This document shows positions 1-10,191 of a stretch of 64,000 nucleotides of DNA, piece after piece. The notes below the pieces were generated by a model. The model saw only the letters and a list, made by a program, of their open reading frames with translations. It was not told the DNA's origin and did not search any database. A program made the position numbers and the translations under genes. The DNA is from Pedobacter ginsenosidimutans. Lineage in GTDB: Bacteria > Bacteroidota > Bacteroidia > Sphingobacteriales > Sphingobacteriaceae. Numbering within the stretch: the first letter of the stretch is position 1; every line of letters begins with the position of its first letter. The stretch lies in the NCBI RefSeq assembly GCF_001442625.1, contig NZ_LMZQ01000012.1:62001-126000 (forward strand), read 5' to 3'.

Positions 1-39
1 ATTTGTTTTAACACTAATCTTCTAACAAAACCAAATTTT

Positions 40-3000
40 ATGGAAAAAAGTTACCTAAAATGGTCACCAGGATTCTTCGCAATTTTGTTGATCCCATTTC
101 TGCTGCTCCTATTTACAGAAATGGCGCAGGCACAGAATAAACGCTATACCATTAGCGGTAAAGTGACTGATGCCGCAAATAACAGCCCTGTTCCCGGCGC
201 TGTTGTAAAAATTATCAATACAAATCTCGTAACAAGCACAAGTTCGGGCGGAACATATAGCTTTTCGGTTGATTTAGCACCTGGTAAATACCAGATCCAG
301 ATTTCTTTTATCGGCTTTAAATCGAATATAGAATCCGTAACCCTTGGCGATAATACCACGGTTCAGGCAAATAGCACTTTGAGTGGCGATGCAGTGGGAC
401 TAGATGAAGTAATTGTTACAGGTACCTCTCAGGGGACTACTCGTAAACAGCTCGGTAGTTATGTGAGTACGGTAAAAGGCGATGATTTAAATAAAGCACC
501 CAGTGGAAATGCACTGGCTTCATTGCAGGGTAAAACGCCTGGTGCACAAATCAGCCAGAATTCCGGAGATCCGGCAGGCGGAATTTCTGTTCGTTTAAGA
601 GGGGTTAGCTCGGTTAACTCATCATCAGAACCACTATACATCATTGATGGCGTAATTGTAAATAATTCTACAACCAGAGTAACCAATACTTCAGGGAATT
701 ATGATAATGCCAACAACGGAATTCAAGTGGGAAGTATTGGTCAAAATAGAATGGTAGATATTAGTCCATCTGATATTGATCACATTGAGGTTCTAAATGG
801 TGCAGCAGCAGCGGCCATTTATGGGTCGAGAGCAAATGCAGGGGTAATCCAGATTTTTACCAAGAGAGGTAAAACTGGCGAGCCCCAAGTGAGTTTCAGC
901 ACCAGTTTAACCATTAGTGAGTTGCGCAAGCAAATTGATGTCAATCAATCGCCAACAAAATTTGGAGGACCAACAGATGGGCCAACTGCGCAAACTCAGG
1001 ATGTATTATCCCCTGCGTTAATTACAAAAACTCCGGTAACCAGGTATAATTACCAGGATTATATTTTCAGAACAGGCATTGGGACAGATAATTCAGTTTC
1101 AGTCTCTGGAGGTAATGACAACACTAAGTTTTATACCTCTGCTAGTTATTTTTCAAACCAGGGGATCATTAAAAACACTGATTTCACCAGAATGAATTTC
1201 AGGGCAAATCTTGATCAAACCATTAATAAATGGGCAAAAATGACTGCAGGATTTAATTATGTTCATAGCGATGCTAACGAAAAGCCAGATGGGAACTCTT
1301 TTTTCTCACCAATGAATTCGGTAACCATTATTGGCAATTTTCATGATTTGTTTACCAGAGATGCATTAGGCAATTTAAAAGCCATCGGAGAACGCGGACG
1401 TGTTAATCCAGTTTCTGTTATTGAAGATATCAAGCAGCGCCAGTTTACCAATCGTATTATTGCAAATGCAGGATTAAAACTCACGCCTGTTAAAAACTTA
1501 ACTATTGATTATACTATGGGGGTTGATAATTCAATCCAAAATGGGACAACATTTATTCCGCCCTTTGCGTATAATGTAAGCACAGGTTTTTATGGTGGTG
1601 GGCCACTTTTAGATCCCTCTTTAAATGGTTATGCAAGCGCGGCAAATGCAACAACCACACTATTTAATAATGAGTTAAACTTCACTTATGATACTAAAAT
1701 TTCTGAATTATTTACTTCAACTACTCAACTTGGTGGGTCTTATCAATATCAAAAAGACCTGTACAGCTTACTAAACGGGCGTGGTTTAGCTCCTTTTGTT
1801 CAGGTAGTGAATGGAGCAAGTACTGCTTTACCTAATGTTGATAATCGTTCAGAATTCTCAATTAGCGGGGCTTATTTACAACAAAATTTTAAATATAAAG
1901 ATCATTTATTTATAACCGGTGCCATAAGAGTAGATCAATCTACAGTATTTGGAGAAGACAATAGAACGCAGTTTTATCCTAAAGCAAATGTAAGTTATGT
2001 ATTGTCATCTGCCGATTATTGGAAAGATTTTGGCGTATCATCGTGGTGGAATGCTTTCAAATTAAGAGCAGCTTATGGCCAGTCTGGAAATTTAACAGGG
2101 ATTGGAGCATATGATCGTTTCAATGTTTATTCGCCAAATGCCCTAAACAGCAAAACATCACTAACATCGTTAACGACATTGGCTAATACGAGTGTAAAAC
2201 CAGAGCGCCAAAAAGAGCTCGAAATTGGTACAGATATGTCCTTTTTTAATAATCGTTTAGGTTTAACTTTTAGTTATTATAATAAAAATGTAACGGATTT
2301 ATTATTGCCTGTTGTGATTGCACCGACAACTGGGTTTTCTAGCCTATTAGACAATATTAGTGGTACTTTAAAAAATAAAGGTGTCGAATTAATGCTTACG
2401 GGGGTACCAGTTAAAACCGATGACTTTACATGGACATCTACGCTAATTTACAACAGAAATAGAAATAAAATAGTGGGTTCGGGTGCACGGAGATTAATTG
2501 CAACCAATGCAGGTGCACCAGTTTCTATTACTGACGGTTATCCAGTAGGTGTTTTTTATGGAACATATTTTGAACGGACATCAACTGGAGATATTGCAAC
2601 AAACGCTGCTGGCATTCCTTTAACTGCCGGTCAAGCCGCTGGTAACATTTTGCTTAAAGTAATTGGCGATCCTAACCCGGATTATACAGGGTCTTTCGTT
2701 AATGATTTTACTTACAAAAAATTAAGCTTACATATTCAATTGGATGCTGTTCAAGGGGGAGATGTTTGGAACGCAGATTGGAGAACACGTCAAGGTGTAG
2801 GAAACGGAAAAGTTGCCGAAGCGGAGCAGATGGGCCAATTGCCTAGAGGTTACGTGGCTGGTGCATACAATGTAGAAGAATGGCGTATTGATGACGGATC
2901 TTTTGTAAAGTTGAGAGAGATTTCATTGAGCTATAATATTGGTCAGGTTAAATTTATTAAGAGTTTAGCCGTTAATCTTAGTGGAAGGAACCTCATTTCG

Positions 3001-3129
3001 TGGGATAATTACAAAGGCTATGATCCTGAGTTGAATTCTGGTGGTCAATCGACAATCCTGAGAAATATCGATTTCGGTTCAGTACCAATTCCCCGTACTT
3101 TCTCTTTGGGTTTACAAGCAAGATTCTAA
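40..3129 (+). CDS. SusC-like TonB-dependent outer-membrane receptor 1
   Basis: Outer-membrane transporter that would import an oligosaccharide, or another ligand captured by its SusD partner, using TonB energy. Residues 1-31 form a signal peptide ending AQA. Residues 36-115 are a carboxypeptidase-regulatory-like beta-sandwich (ISGKV...PVPGAVV). A TonB-box-like LDEVIVTG lies at 121-128, then the plug domain (LRGVSSV, PLYIIDGV, and AAAAAIYGSRANAGVIQIFTK), then a long beta-barrel ending in the aromatic residue F1029. The length of 1029 aa is normal for the family. The gene is followed 15 bp later by a susD-like gene, forming one operon. Its promoter lies mostly outside the window. The ligand cannot be read from sequence. 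Confidence 0.95.
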   Translation: MEKSYLKWSPGFFAILLIPFLLLLFTEMAQAQNKRYTISGKVTDAANNSPVPGAVVKIINTNLVTSTSSGGTYSFSVDLAPGKYQIQISFIGFKSNIESVTLGDNTTVQANSTLSGDAVGLDEVIVTGTSQGTTRKQLGSYVSTVKGDDLNKAPSGNALASLQGKTPGAQISQNSGDPAGGISVRLRGVSSVNSSSEPLYIIDGVIVNNSTTRVTNTSGNYDNANNGIQVGSIGQNRMVDISPSDIDHIEVLNGAAAAAIYGSRANAGVIQIFTKRGKTGEPQVSFSTSLTISELRKQIDVNQSPTKFGGPTDGPTAQTQDVLSPALITKTPVTRYNYQDYIFRTGIGTDNSVSVSGGNDNTKFYTSASYFSNQGIIKNTDFTRMNFRANLDQTINKWAKMTAGFNYVHSDANEKPDGNSFFSPMNSVTIIGNFHDLFTRDALGNLKAIGERGRVNPVSVIEDIKQRQFTNRIIANAGLKLTPVKNLTIDYTMGVDNSIQNGTTFIPPFAYNVSTGFYGGGPLLDPSLNGYASAANATTTLFNNELNFTYDTKISELFTSTTQLGGSYQYQKDLYSLLNGRGLAPFVQVVNGASTALPNVDNRSEFSISGAYLQQNFKYKDHLFITGAIRVDQSTVFGEDNRTQFYPKANVSYVLSSADYWKDFGVSSWWNAFKLRAAYGQSGNLTGIGAYDRFNVYSPNALNSKTSLTSLTTLANTSVKPERQKELEIGTDMSFFNNRLGLTFSYYNKNVTDLLLPVVIAPTTGFSSLLDNISGTLKNKGVELMLTGVPVKTDDFTWTSTLIYNRNRNKIVGSGARRLIATNAGAPVSITDGYPVGVFYGTYFERTSTGDIATNAAGIPLTAGQAAGNILLKVIGDPNPDYTGSFVNDFTYKKLSLHIQLDAVQGGDVWNADWRTRQGVGNGKVAEAEQMGQLPRGYVAGAYNVEEWRIDDGSFVKLREISLSYNIGQVKFIKSLAVNLSGRNLISWDNYKGYDPELNSGGQSTILRNIDFGSVPIPRTFSLGLQARF

Positions 3130-3144
3130 TTTAAAACTGTTGTT

Positions 3145-4440
3145 ATGAAAAATTTAAAATCAAGATATATAGGTTATGCATTTCTGCTTACTGTTGTGGC
3201 TTTTTCAAGCGCTTGTAAAAAGGAGTACTTAAATCCTAATGCGGCTACGGCCGATGATGTATTAACCTCGGCAAAAGGTTTAACAGGCGTTACGGTGGGT
3301 TTACAGAAAAACTATTCAACAACTCGGGCTGGAATCCTGTATGCGACTATTACTTTAAATGGCTTAACCACAAACGAGTTAATATCCATTAATACCGGTA
3401 ATACCAATGAAGAAAGGTTAGTGGCAGGAGGTGTACAGGTAGATGGTACAAATTCAGTATTACTAAATGTTTGGGCTGGTGCAAATAAAATTATTTATGA
3501 TGCAGATAACGTGATTAATAATGCCGCTAATCTTCCGGATAAAAACTATGCAGCGGGCTTAATTGCTTATGCAAGTATTTTTAAAGCCTTGGCTGTAGGT
3601 AATTTATCAGAGTATTGGGAAAAGGTTCCAGCTGGGACAGGTCAAAACGTTTCCTTCATTAGTCGTGTTGATGGTTATAATAAAGCAATTGCGACCATCG
3701 ACAATGCATTGGCCGTAGTTGCAGCAAACTCGATAAGTACATCGTTTTTGGGGAACATTCCATCAGGAGTAGATATTCCCAGTACTTTAAATGCACTCAA
3801 AGCCCGCTATGCATTATTTGCCGGAAACTATACGTTAGCATTAACTGCTGCAAATGCAGTTGATCTAACTAAAAAATCCACGTTTACATACGATGCAATA
3901 AATTTGAATCCCATTTTTGAGATTGCTACCTCTACCAATAATGTAATTCAACCTAAGAATATAAATTTAGGACAGACTGGCGCCAATATTCCAGATGCAG
4001 GTGATGCCAGGATTCCATTTTATACTGTAATTAATACAACAGTACGTATTAATGGTTTTGGTGCAGGTACTTTCACCCAGTTTCCCATTTATCTGCATGG
4101 CGAAATAACCTTAATTAAAGCAGAGGCTTATGCCCGTCAGGCTACGCCTGATTTGGCTTCGTCGCTTACTGAGCTAAACAAGATCGTAACCAAAACTGCA
4201 GCAACTGATCCTTTTGGGGTTGGAGCGGCATTGCCGGCACTAACTGGTCCTTATACACAACAACAGCTTTTAGATCTGATTTACAAACACCGTTGTATTG
4301 AGCTTTTTATGTCGGGATTAAAACTCGAAGATATGAGAAGGTTTGCTCAGCCTTTAGCTGACCGCAAGCGGAATTTTTTCCCTTATCCTTTCTCAGAAAG
4401 AGATAATAATACCAATACGCCTGCAGATCCTACTTTCTAG
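3145..4440 (+). CDS. SusD/RagB-family surface lipoprotein 1
   Basis: Cell-surface glycan-binding lipoprotein predicted to cap the preceding SusC barrel. Residues 1-23 are a lipoprotein signal with the lipobox SSAC, the lipidated Cys being residue 24, followed by KKEYLNPN as is typical of Sphingobacteriaceae SusD proteins. The helical C-terminal part contains LIYKHRCIELFMSGLKLEDMRR, the conserved SusD ending that precedes the W/F-x-D-x-R motif. At 431 aa it is shorter than many SusD proteins (about 500-600), so the binding surface may be reduced. It is co-transcribed with the upstream susC and followed by a strong terminator. Ligand unknown. Confidence 0.9.
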   Translation: MKNLKSRYIGYAFLLTVVAFSSACKKEYLNPNAATADDVLTSAKGLTGVTVGLQKNYSTTRAGILYATITLNGLTTNELISINTGNTNEERLVAGGVQVDGTNSVLLNVWAGANKIIYDADNVINNAANLPDKNYAAGLIAYASIFKALAVGNLSEYWEKVPAGTGQNVSFISRVDGYNKAIATIDNALAVVAANSISTSFLGNIPSGVDIPSTLNALKARYALFAGNYTLALTAANAVDLTKKSTFTYDAINLNPIFEIATSTNNVIQPKNINLGQTGANIPDAGDARIPFYTVINTTVRINGFGAGTFTQFPIYLHGEITLIKAEAYARQATPDLASSLTELNKIVTKTAATDPFGVGAALPALTGPYTQQQLLDLIYKHRCIELFMSGLKLEDMRRFAQPLADRKRNFFPYPFSERDNNTNTPADPTF

Positions 4441-4447
4441 GAGATAT

Positions 4448-4479
4448 AAAAAAGTCCCGACAAAGATCGGGGCTTTTTT
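4448..4479. terminator. Bidirectional terminator between susD 1 and the DeoR gene
   Basis: A stem GTCCCGA/TCGGGGC is flanked by A-run and T-run arms, so it can act on both strands. It lies between two convergent genes and overlaps the stop codon of the minus-strand regulator. Confidence 0.85.
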
Positions 4480-5224
4480 ATAAAATATTCAGTTCTTTAG
4501 CACGGTAACCGGCTAAAGATTCATGTCCTACTTCTAACTCTGTTATCAGATAACTAATACTTTCTATTGGGCAAACCCTTAATCTTAAAGCAATATCCAG
4601 TTTCTCGGAGATGCAAAGCACGGCTGTTTTTTTTGCGCAGGCCAACATGGCCTTTTTAAGTTGGTTAATTTCCCAATAAGTGTCCGTCAGGCCTTCATCT
4701 GGGTGGATGGCGCTGGTTCCCATCAGGCATAAATCGGCCTTAATTTCTGATAACTGTGTAATTACTTGCCCGCCGTAGGTAACTTGCGAATTTTTTGAAA
4801 ACAAGCCTCCGATCAAAATCACTTCGATATTGTTGTATTTGGCCAGTTCTACTGCCACCAACGGACTAATGGTGAAAAATGTAGCAGATAGGCCCTGTGG
4901 AAGTCTTTTCACAAATTCTAAAATTGTTGTTCCTCCTCCGGTTAAAACTACCATGCCATCTTTTATCAGCTGAACGGCTTTTTTGCCAATTGCAATCTTA
5001 CTATCTCTGGCATAAACCGTACTATCGTCAAAAGAACTGTGATAAGATTTCGATAAAGCACCTCCATGAACCTTGTAAAGCAGGTTTTCATCAACAAGCT
5101 CTTGCAAATCCCGTCTGATGGTATCTTCCGAAACATTAAGCAGTTGAACCAGATCAGAGGTTAATACACGGTTGTGTAAGTTAATCTGTCGCATGATGAA
5201 GTCGTGGCGTTCTTTTTTCAGCAT
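4478..5224 (-). CDS. DeoR/GlpR-family transcriptional regulator
   Basis: Sugar-metabolism repressor or activator of the DeoR family, 248 aa. Residues 1-57 form the N-terminal winged helix-turn-helix (LLNVSEDTIRRDLQEL is the signature recognition segment, followed by LYKVHGGA). Residues about 75-230 form the DeoRC sensor domain, of the sugar-isomerase fold, which normally binds a phosphorylated sugar (GGGTTILEFVKRLP, LIGGLFSKNSQVTYGG, LCLMGTSAI). The gene sits between two susCD operons and is divergent from the second. Three phased TGCG repeats in the intergenic region are the best candidate binding sites. That it controls the neighbouring uptake operons is an inference from position. Confidence 0.92.
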   Translation of the reverse strand: MLKKERHDFIMRQINLHNRVLTSDLVQLLNVSEDTIRRDLQELVDENLLYKVHGGALSKSYHSSFDDSTVYARDSKIAIGKKAVQLIKDGMVVLTGGGTTILEFVKRLPQGLSATFFTISPLVAVELAKYNNIEVILIGGLFSKNSQVTYGGQVITQLSEIKADLCLMGTSAIHPDEGLTDTYWEINQLKKAMLACAKKTAVLCISEKLDIALRLRVCPIESISYLITELEVGHESLAGYRAKELNIL

Positions 5225-5270
5225 AAATCATTTGATTTTCTACGAATGTATAAAAAGATTTTAAAATTAT

Positions 5271-5300
5271 ATTGTTTGCGTCTTTATGCGTTTTTATGCG
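5271..5300. promoter_or_regulatory. Phased 10-bp TGCG repeats, candidate DeoR-type operator
   Basis: Three consecutive 10-mers end in TTTGCG, TTATGCG and TTATGCG, in register at 10 bp. They lie between the divergent deoR-like gene and susC 2. A matching triple occurs at 11100-11129 upstream of susC 3. One helical turn of spacing suits a multimeric regulator. Binding by the adjacent DeoR protein is inferred. Confidence 0.55.
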
Positions 5301-5311
5301 ATAAAATTTTG

Positions 5312-5341
5312 TTTGTTAGTACAATAAATCTTTTCTATTTG
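5312..5341 (+). promoter_or_regulatory. Candidate promoter of susC 2
   Basis: TTTG at 5312-5315 and TCTATTTG at 5334-5341 are separated by 18 bp, close to the Bacteroidota -33/-7 arrangement (TTTG, TAnnTTTG). The -7 element has one mismatch at the A. A very similar TAAATTTG plus T-run stands at the same place upstream of susC 3, which supports it. Confidence 0.4.
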
Positions 5342-5464
5342 TTTTTTTTATCAAAAACATTCATCATATTTACTTAACTAACATCAAAACTGCGGTAATT
5401 TGCGCGTTTGATAAACCGGAATACAAACAACAACTTCTAATAACCACTTTCTTACTAACAAATT

Positions 5465-8400
5465 ATGAAGAAAAAACTATTCTTTAGTTTTATCGGTATG
5501 ATTATGCTGTGTGCGCAAGTTTTCGCGCAACAGATAACGATTACCGGTAAGGTCAGCTCCGCTGATGGCCCCATTCCCGGCGTTTCTATCCGGGTGAAGG
5601 GGAGTACCGTGGTGTCACAATCCAATGGCAATGGGAATTATTCGATAAAGGCATTAAAAACTGATGTATTAACATTTTCTTATGTTGGATACAAAAGTGT
5701 TGAAAGAGCTGTTGGTGCAAATAGCACAATTAATGTAACCCTTTCTGCTGATGCCAGCAATCTTAATGAGGTTGTGGTTACTGCCTATGGGATTGATCGG
5801 GATGCTAAATCGTTAGGCTATTCAACGCCAAAAGTTTCCGGATCCGAAGTTGCTGAAACGCAGAGAAACGATTTCTTTGGAGGTTTGCAGGGCCGTGTTC
5901 CAGGTTTATCGATTAATAGTACCAACGGAAACCCAGGAGCCTCTGCGCAGATTGTTTTGCGTGGATTTGTATCGATCAGTGGCGATAATAATGCGCTGAT
6001 TGTTGTAGATGGTGTACCTATTAACAACAGTACATTAAACCAAACCCGCGAACTTGTTTCGGGAGCTGCAAACAGAGACCAGGATTATTCTAACAGGGGG
6101 ATGGATATCAACCCAAATGATATCGAAAGTTATGTAATAATGAAAGGACCTGAGGCTACAGCGTTATATGGAAGTGCTGGCGCCAGTGGCGCAATTTTGA
6201 TTACCACAAAAAAAGGTAAGGCCGGTCGCGGAAGTATTAATTACAATAATTCGTTCAGAGTAGAGCAGTTAAATAAATTTCCAGAAATACAGACTAAGTA
6301 CAACTCGGGGCTTTCTAATGGAGTTTACGATGGTGGAAGTTCTAACTTTTTTGGACCAGCATTTTTACCAAGTACACCCCTTTACGATAATATCCATAAC
6401 TTTTTCGAAACTGGTTTTACACAAAAACACAATTTGTCTTTTGAGGGAGGGACTGAACAGTTCTCTTATCGCTGGTCTAACGAGTACACTGATAGTAAAG
6501 GAACAATCCCTACTACAAGTTACAGGCGAATCTCATCGAGGATAACTGCTGTTGGTACCATCTCACCAATACTGAAATTAACAAGTACTTTCAACTACAT
6601 CAATTCTAATAACGATAAGGCAAATAAAGGTGCTAACGGATCTTTGCTTCAGTTGATGCGGTTTAGTTCTGCCTTTGATGTTCAGAATTATCAAGATATC
6701 AGCGGAAACAGGATTTTGCATCTGGCAAGCATCTATTCGGAATTCGATAACCCACTTTGGGATGTTGTTAAAAATGTGAATAACGATAAAGTTAACAGGT
6801 TAATTGCAAATACGAATGTGGAGCTAAAGCCTACAAAATGGTTAAGGATTAATGGGATTATCGGAGCCGACATAGCCAATACCAAAGGATTGTCGGTATA
6901 TCATGCTCAGTCTTACCGTGGTTCGGGTTCTGCAGCAGCCCCAACAGGCGGAACGGTAATGACCTATGATCAATTGACCAAGGTATTTAATGGATCGTTA
7001 ACGGCCAGTGCCAAGCATAAACTTGGTGATTTTAACAATACCTATGTTATTGGCGCTACTTTTAACGATTATAATTCTACTACCGATTCTCAGCGTGGTA
7101 CGAACATGTACGATCCTAATTTTTACAGTATAAACAATACGCTGCCAACAACACAGCGTACATTAACCTATGTAAACCGCTACCGTACAGTTGGTGCTTT
7201 TGCGCAGGCCATTATGGGATATAAAACCTTATTGTATTTAACCTTATCGGGTAGGGTTGATGGTGCTTCGCGGCTGATGCCCAACAATCCGTATTTTGCC
7301 TATCCATCAGCAAGTTTGGCCTTTAACTTTACTGATCTTACCGGTATTAAAACAGCTTTGCCATGGTTGGATAACGGTAAGTTAAGAGCCTCATATGCAT
7401 TAACAGGTAAGGAGCCCTGGAGAGAATATTCTACTGGCACAAACTATGAAGCTAAAAGATTTACAGGTGGTGGCTATGCCTATTCGTACTATGGTGGTAA
7501 TCCAGACTTAAAGCCGGAGGTATCTGAAAATTTCGAAATCGGTACTGAAATGCAATTCCTGAAAAACCGGATCGGGCTTGATTTTAACTATTATAATCTT
7601 TTAAGTAGAGATCAGATTATTAACCCACGCTTAAGCTATGGTACAGGTTTCGTTTTAGAGATGATGAATGGGGGTACGGTACGTAACCGTGGCATCGAAG
7701 TACAGTTAACAGGTAGCCCGATAAAAGGAAAAGATTTTAACTGGAACACCACTTTTAACTTTACCCGCAATCGTGGCGTGGTATTATCGCTGGCAAATGA
7801 GCTTCCGGAACTTTACGAATCTGATACCTGGGTAATTGGTGAAATCAGGAGCGCAGTTCATCCTGGCTACAGTACAGGTGCGATTAGCGGAACCAGGTTT
7901 GATAGAAATAATAGAGGAGATATCTTGATTAATACGTCTTCTGGTTTGCCAACAAGCTCTGATACACAATATTATCCCATTGGAGACAGGAATCCAAAAT
8001 TTACGCTAGGTTTTGTAAACAGATTTAGCTACAAAGGCTTTAATCTTTCTTTCTTATGGGATTTAAGATATGGCGGCGATGTAGTTAACGGCACCGAGTA
8101 CGCATCTTACATTAAAGGGATTAGTTTGAAAACCCTCGATAGAGAGCTGCCGCGCGTAATTAAAGGGGTTTTAGCCGATGGATTGCAAAATACGGCCAAC
8201 CCTACGGTTAATACGATTGCAGTAACCCCCTTTTATGCTTCTAACTACTATTCTCTGAACGTTTCGCCAGAGATGTTTGTAGAGCGGAACATCAAAACGC
8301 TGCGTTTAAGGGATGTTACGCTGGCATATGATTTTCCACCATCGCTGGTTAAACGCATCGGATTTATCCAAAGCTTCGGGGCCTTTTTTACTTTAACCGA

Positions 8401-8548
8401 TTCGATATTGATTACCAATTATTCAGGTGGCGACCCAGAGAGTAATGCAAATTCGCCAGGTGTTGGGGGGATTGGTGGTTTCGGTATCGATTATGGTAAT
8501 GTTGGTAAACCGATAGGTTTTAATGTAGGATTTAGGGTTAAATTATAG
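5465..8548 (+). CDS. SusC-like TonB-dependent receptor 2
   Basis: Outer-membrane TonB-dependent transporter of 1027 aa. The signal peptide covers residues 1-21 (ending VFA). It is followed directly by the carboxypeptidase-regulatory-like domain (ITITGKV...PIPGVSIRVKG), a TonB-box-like LNEVVVTAYG, the plug (LQGRVPGLS, LIVVDGVPINN, MKGPEATALYGSAGASGAILITTKKG) and the barrel ending in VKL. Its first 100 residues are closely related to those of susC 3, while the plug and barrel differ, so the two are probably diverged paralogues. Its stop codon adjoins the start of the susD-like gene, indicating tight translational coupling. Candidate operator repeats lie upstream. Confidence 0.95.
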   Translation: MKKKLFFSFIGMIMLCAQVFAQQITITGKVSSADGPIPGVSIRVKGSTVVSQSNGNGNYSIKALKTDVLTFSYVGYKSVERAVGANSTINVTLSADASNLNEVVVTAYGIDRDAKSLGYSTPKVSGSEVAETQRNDFFGGLQGRVPGLSINSTNGNPGASAQIVLRGFVSISGDNNALIVVDGVPINNSTLNQTRELVSGAANRDQDYSNRGMDINPNDIESYVIMKGPEATALYGSAGASGAILITTKKGKAGRGSINYNNSFRVEQLNKFPEIQTKYNSGLSNGVYDGGSSNFFGPAFLPSTPLYDNIHNFFETGFTQKHNLSFEGGTEQFSYRWSNEYTDSKGTIPTTSYRRISSRITAVGTISPILKLTSTFNYINSNNDKANKGANGSLLQLMRFSSAFDVQNYQDISGNRILHLASIYSEFDNPLWDVVKNVNNDKVNRLIANTNVELKPTKWLRINGIIGADIANTKGLSVYHAQSYRGSGSAAAPTGGTVMTYDQLTKVFNGSLTASAKHKLGDFNNTYVIGATFNDYNSTTDSQRGTNMYDPNFYSINNTLPTTQRTLTYVNRYRTVGAFAQAIMGYKTLLYLTLSGRVDGASRLMPNNPYFAYPSASLAFNFTDLTGIKTALPWLDNGKLRASYALTGKEPWREYSTGTNYEAKRFTGGGYAYSYYGGNPDLKPEVSENFEIGTEMQFLKNRIGLDFNYYNLLSRDQIINPRLSYGTGFVLEMMNGGTVRNRGIEVQLTGSPIKGKDFNWNTTFNFTRNRGVVLSLANELPELYESDTWVIGEIRSAVHPGYSTGAISGTRFDRNNRGDILINTSSGLPTSSDTQYYPIGDRNPKFTLGFVNRFSYKGFNLSFLWDLRYGGDVVNGTEYASYIKGISLKTLDRELPRVIKGVLADGLQNTANPTVNTIAVTPFYASNYYSLNVSPEMFVERNIKTLRLRDVTLAYDFPPSLVKRIGFIQSFGAFFTLTDSILITNYSGGDPESNANSPGVGGIGGFGIDYGNVGKPIGFNVGFRVKL

Positions 8549-8556
8549 TGAACAAC

Positions 8557-10167
8557 ATGAAAAGATTATATAAACTATATATTGCTGCGGCAGTATTATT
8601 AATGGCCGGAGGATGTAAAAAATACCTTGATATCAATACAAATCCTGCTGTGCCACAAACCAGTAAGGCAGAACTGTTGCTGCCGCCAATTCTATTTCAG
8701 ATGACAAACGGAACCTCACAGGATTATCGTTTTATCTGGAAAATTACGCAAAATCTTATCGGTGCATCAACTGATGATGGATCTATTGCTTTTGAGAAGC
8801 ACACTTTCGTACGTTCGAGCGATAATGGAGGCGTAATCTGGAGAATGACCTATGTTGATTTAGGTTTGAACCTTGAAAATTTAATTAATGATGCAGTTGC
8901 CAATCAAAAATATGAGTATGCTGCAATTGGTTATGCAATTAAGGCCTGGGCCTATCAACAAACAACGGATCTCTATGGCCCGATTATCTTGGATGAGGCT
9001 TTTACGCCAGGAATGTTAAGGTTTCCTTACCATGATCAGCCAGAGGTATATGCAAAAGTGCGTTACTACTGCGAACAGTCGCTTAAGTATTCTACAATGA
9101 AAAGCCCGCTCAACTACGCTACACAATTGGCAAGTATTACAGGAGATGGGATTTATAAAGGCGATATGGCCAAATGGAGAAAATTTGTGTATGCAATTTA
9201 CGCTTTGCAGTACAGTCATCTGGTAAATAAACCCGAGTTTAAAACCATGTATGCCGATAGTGTAGTTAAATACACTGATTTATCTTTTGCCAATGAAGCA
9301 GAATCAGCAACGGTTTATTTCTCTGCAGCAAGTACCGATGATACCAATCCATTCGGACCCACATTGGGCTATATCAATCCTTCAGGACCGACAGCTACCT
9401 ATTATGGACGGATTTCGACCACGATCTTAAACTATCTTGCAGGCGGAGTGAGGGGAGTGCCTACCACAAATCCAACAAGTTCACTCGATCCACGGTTGAG
9501 CAGGATGTTGCCGGCAAGTACGGCTACAGCTACTTTGGGTAGGTATATTGCTGGCGTTCCAACTCAGGGAAGCAGTACATCTGGTCTTCCTATTGTTTTT
9601 GGAAGCATTCCCGCTGGCGCTACTACCTATAATGGGAAATATATTTTTGCCGATGCAGCGAGATATCCGATCATGACCTATTCGCAATTACAGTTTACAA
9701 AAGCAGAAGCATTGTTTTTACAGGGAAAAACAGCAGATGCTTTTACTGCATACAGGGCTGGTATATCTGGCCACATGGTTTTTTGCAACACTTATGGCAG
9801 GGCTTCTAAAACTCCTGATCCTTTGATAACCGATGCCGAAATCAATACTTATTTGGCCTCTAATGAAGTTGCTCAAAATGCCGCAACACTAACACTGGCC
9901 GACATCATGGGGCAAAAATACATTGCCCAATGGGGCTGGGCCGGTTTAGAGCAATGGTCTGATATCAGGAAGCATCATTACAGTGCAACGGTCTTCAGGC
10001 AGTTCTATCAAATTCCTACAGCCGACCTTCTTTTAGGCGGGAAATATGCTTATCGTTTTAGGCCACGTTACAATTCTGAATATGTTTGGAATAGCGAGGA
10101 GTTACGCAAGTGGGGCGGGCTAGACGTTGACTACATGACCAAAGAAACCTGGTTTAGCCAGCCATAA
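8557..10167 (+). CDS. SusD-like lipoprotein 2 (SusD/RagB family)
   Basis: Surface lipoprotein of 536 aa paired with susC 2. A GTG codon at 8548 overlaps the susC stop, but the ATG at 8557 gives a clean lipoprotein signal (MKRLYKLYIA...AGGC, Cys20, then KKYLDINTNP), so I chose it. The KYLDINTNP segment and the long helical body with AIKAWAYQQTTDLYGPI match the SusD-like branch that includes starch- and glycoprotein-binding members. The C-terminus has GWAGLEQWSDIRKH, the equivalent of the family's LW-D-R motif. It likely closes the barrel of its partner. Ligand unknown. Confidence 0.88.
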   Translation: MKRLYKLYIAAAVLLMAGGCKKYLDINTNPAVPQTSKAELLLPPILFQMTNGTSQDYRFIWKITQNLIGASTDDGSIAFEKHTFVRSSDNGGVIWRMTYVDLGLNLENLINDAVANQKYEYAAIGYAIKAWAYQQTTDLYGPIILDEAFTPGMLRFPYHDQPEVYAKVRYYCEQSLKYSTMKSPLNYATQLASITGDGIYKGDMAKWRKFVYAIYALQYSHLVNKPEFKTMYADSVVKYTDLSFANEAESATVYFSAASTDDTNPFGPTLGYINPSGPTATYYGRISTTILNYLAGGVRGVPTTNPTSSLDPRLSRMLPASTATATLGRYIAGVPTQGSSTSGLPIVFGSIPAGATTYNGKYIFADAARYPIMTYSQLQFTKAEALFLQGKTADAFTAYRAGISGHMVFCNTYGRASKTPDPLITDAEINTYLASNEVAQNAATLTLADIMGQKYIAQWGWAGLEQWSDIRKHHYSATVFRQFYQIPTADLLLGGKYAYRFRPRYNSEYVWNSEELRKWGGLDVDYMTKETWFSQP

Positions 10168-10191
10168 TTTTTTAATTTAAAAAATATCAAG

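Noticed and set aside
8548..8556. GTG start for SusD-like 2 overlapping the susC 2 stop
   Set aside because: The ATG three codons later gives a standard lipoprotein signal; the GTG adds only two residues after it and is not needed.
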